DNA of 64,000 nt from Drosophila persimilis (taxonomy: Eukaryota > Arthropoda > Insecta > Diptera > Drosophilidae), in NCBI RefSeq assembly GCF_003286085.1, contig NW_020825288.1, positions 11,532,001 through 11,596,000 of the forward strand, in the 5' to 3' direction. A program made the position numbers and the translations under genes. The notes beneath the pieces are model-generated. The model worked only from the letters and a program-made list of their open reading frames with translations, had not been told where the DNA came from and did no database searches. Position 1 is the stretch's first letter. Each line of letters opens with the position of its first letter. Shown piece by piece: positions 62,926 to 64,000 of the stretch.

Positions 62926-64000
62926 AAGAGTCGGAACAGCTCGAGGGTTCTTACCGAAAATATCAAAACGAACTGCACAATCATGGGTTGGCATGAGTTT
63001 TCACGCGCACCGCAAGCATCCGAAATAAAGCAAAACGACAAACAGAACGAGCCACTTGAATCCACACTACCATTCTTATGCCCCATCCTGAGCAGCGGTA
63101 GTCGTTGCAGTTGCAGAGGCTGCATCAGCATCAGCACCATGTCATACGCACCGAAAAATGGGTTACTACCGGGAGAATGGCTTTGGTGACGCTCATGCGG
63201 AAGCTCTGGACAGAACAACAATGCAGAAGGTAAACAAAAACACGTGCCACAAAGTTATCCGCAGAGGAGATGTGTGTGCCTCAAATGCGCATGAACGGAT
63301 AATGGAGCAAATATTCGCCTTCGAAGAGAGTCAAACCTCAAGCGGATAAAGAGAGCCGGAAGGACACTGCGGCGTATACGCAATGTTTATGCTTCTTGGT
63401 TAGGGCACATTTGAAAGATTTCTGGCGACTTACGCCCCATGTGGGCCTACCATTTGGAAGCGAAAATATTGTTGCCATCATTTGGGCATCGTGTTTACTT
63501 TGAATGGCTTTGAATAACCTGACAGCTATCAATCGCGGTTGTCAATGGCTTAAGTACGGGCCCACATTGATCACCACAAGTGTTAACGTTAAACGCTGTA
63601 AAAATATTTACAAAGTGTTCATTGAAAACTTATCGAGGCGTAAAGGCAGATGCAATATATATCCATTTTAAATAGCACACAGGACCCCATAGGAGGTGGG
63701 GTGGCTCTGTGTGTTTATTTGCGAGTATGTTTGTGTGTTTGCATCCAAACAGGATGCTGGTCTCCGATGTCTGGCTTGCTTCCATTTATAGCTCGGCTTT
63801 TCTGGCCCCTTCTGTGGCTAGTGGGGGGCTCATAGCCAGTTTAGGCCGAATCTGGCCATAAATTAGATGTATGGTAACCGTAGGTGTGTGGCAATCGGGA
63901 GTGGACGGGTTTGAGCTATAAATAAACCCCATTCCCATCGAATGTGCATAAATTTTAGGACATTGAACATTGAATTCGAATCCATTCACTTATCAAACTC

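Larger units (their letters stand above)
51290..64000. other. Long noncoding stretch, no recognised gene
   Basis: Nearly 13 kb without a protein that I can identify. The open frames are mostly short or low complexity. Composition is even, with TAATTA and CATTAA-rich segments, microsatellites, and a poly-C tract. It may be intergenic regulatory DNA or an intron of a gene lying beyond the window. One minus-strand ORF near 56.5 kb is listed separately. Confidence 0.5.

Overview
The window is eukaryotic and clearly Drosophila. It has single-exon and multi-exon genes with 60-80 bp GT-AG introns, AATAAA polyadenylation signals, CAG/CAA-encoded glutamine tracts, and proteins that I recognise as fork head, Noa36, Stat92E and two metallothioneins. 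The content fits Muller element E (3R of D. melanogaster). fkh and Stat92E lie only about 22 kb apart here, although they sit in cytological regions 98D and 92F of D. melanogaster. The gene order is therefore rearranged, and the many ACTCGT- and ACTGGG-type microsatellites suggest an obscura-group species. The species call is an inference. Gene identifications rest on my recall of family sequences; no search was run. || Layout. 1-6.3 kb: no supported gene. About 6.4-9.9 kb: fork head (minus strand), a single coding exon, with a same-frame 3' extension typical of stop-codon readthrough. In this sequence the extension is interrupted by a second stop. About 9.9-25.1 kb: gene-free, microsatellite-rich DNA upstream of fkh, presumably its cis-regulatory domain. 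25.15-26.35 kb: Noa36 (minus), two coding exons, with a Motif 6/Motif 1 housekeeping promoter. 26.4-31.2 kb: an AT-rich island holding copies of a dispersed repeat, a decayed intron-containing copy of the Wnt co-receptor gene arrow, and other orphan ORF fragments. This is the most anomalous stretch and the likely junction of the rearrangement. || 31.2-49.98 kb: Stat92E (plus). Candidate noncoding 5' exons and promoters lie at 31.2-31.6 kb and 32.1-32.9 kb, followed by a 10 kb intron and coding exons at 43,459-47,862. These include a symmetric 120-nt cassette exon, and a 2.1 kb 3' UTR follows. 50.0-51.0 kb: MtnD (minus) and MtnE (plus), divergent genes sharing a promoter region with four metal response elements. 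51-64 kb: no recognised gene, apart from one low-confidence secreted-type ORF near 56.5 kb. || Functionally the genes are independent: a FoxA transcription factor, a nucleolar zinc-binding protein, the JAK/STAT transcription factor, and a metal-inducible detoxification pair. The main points of interest are the interrupted fkh extension, the Stat92E cassette exon, and the repeat/pseudogene island between Noa36 and Stat92E.
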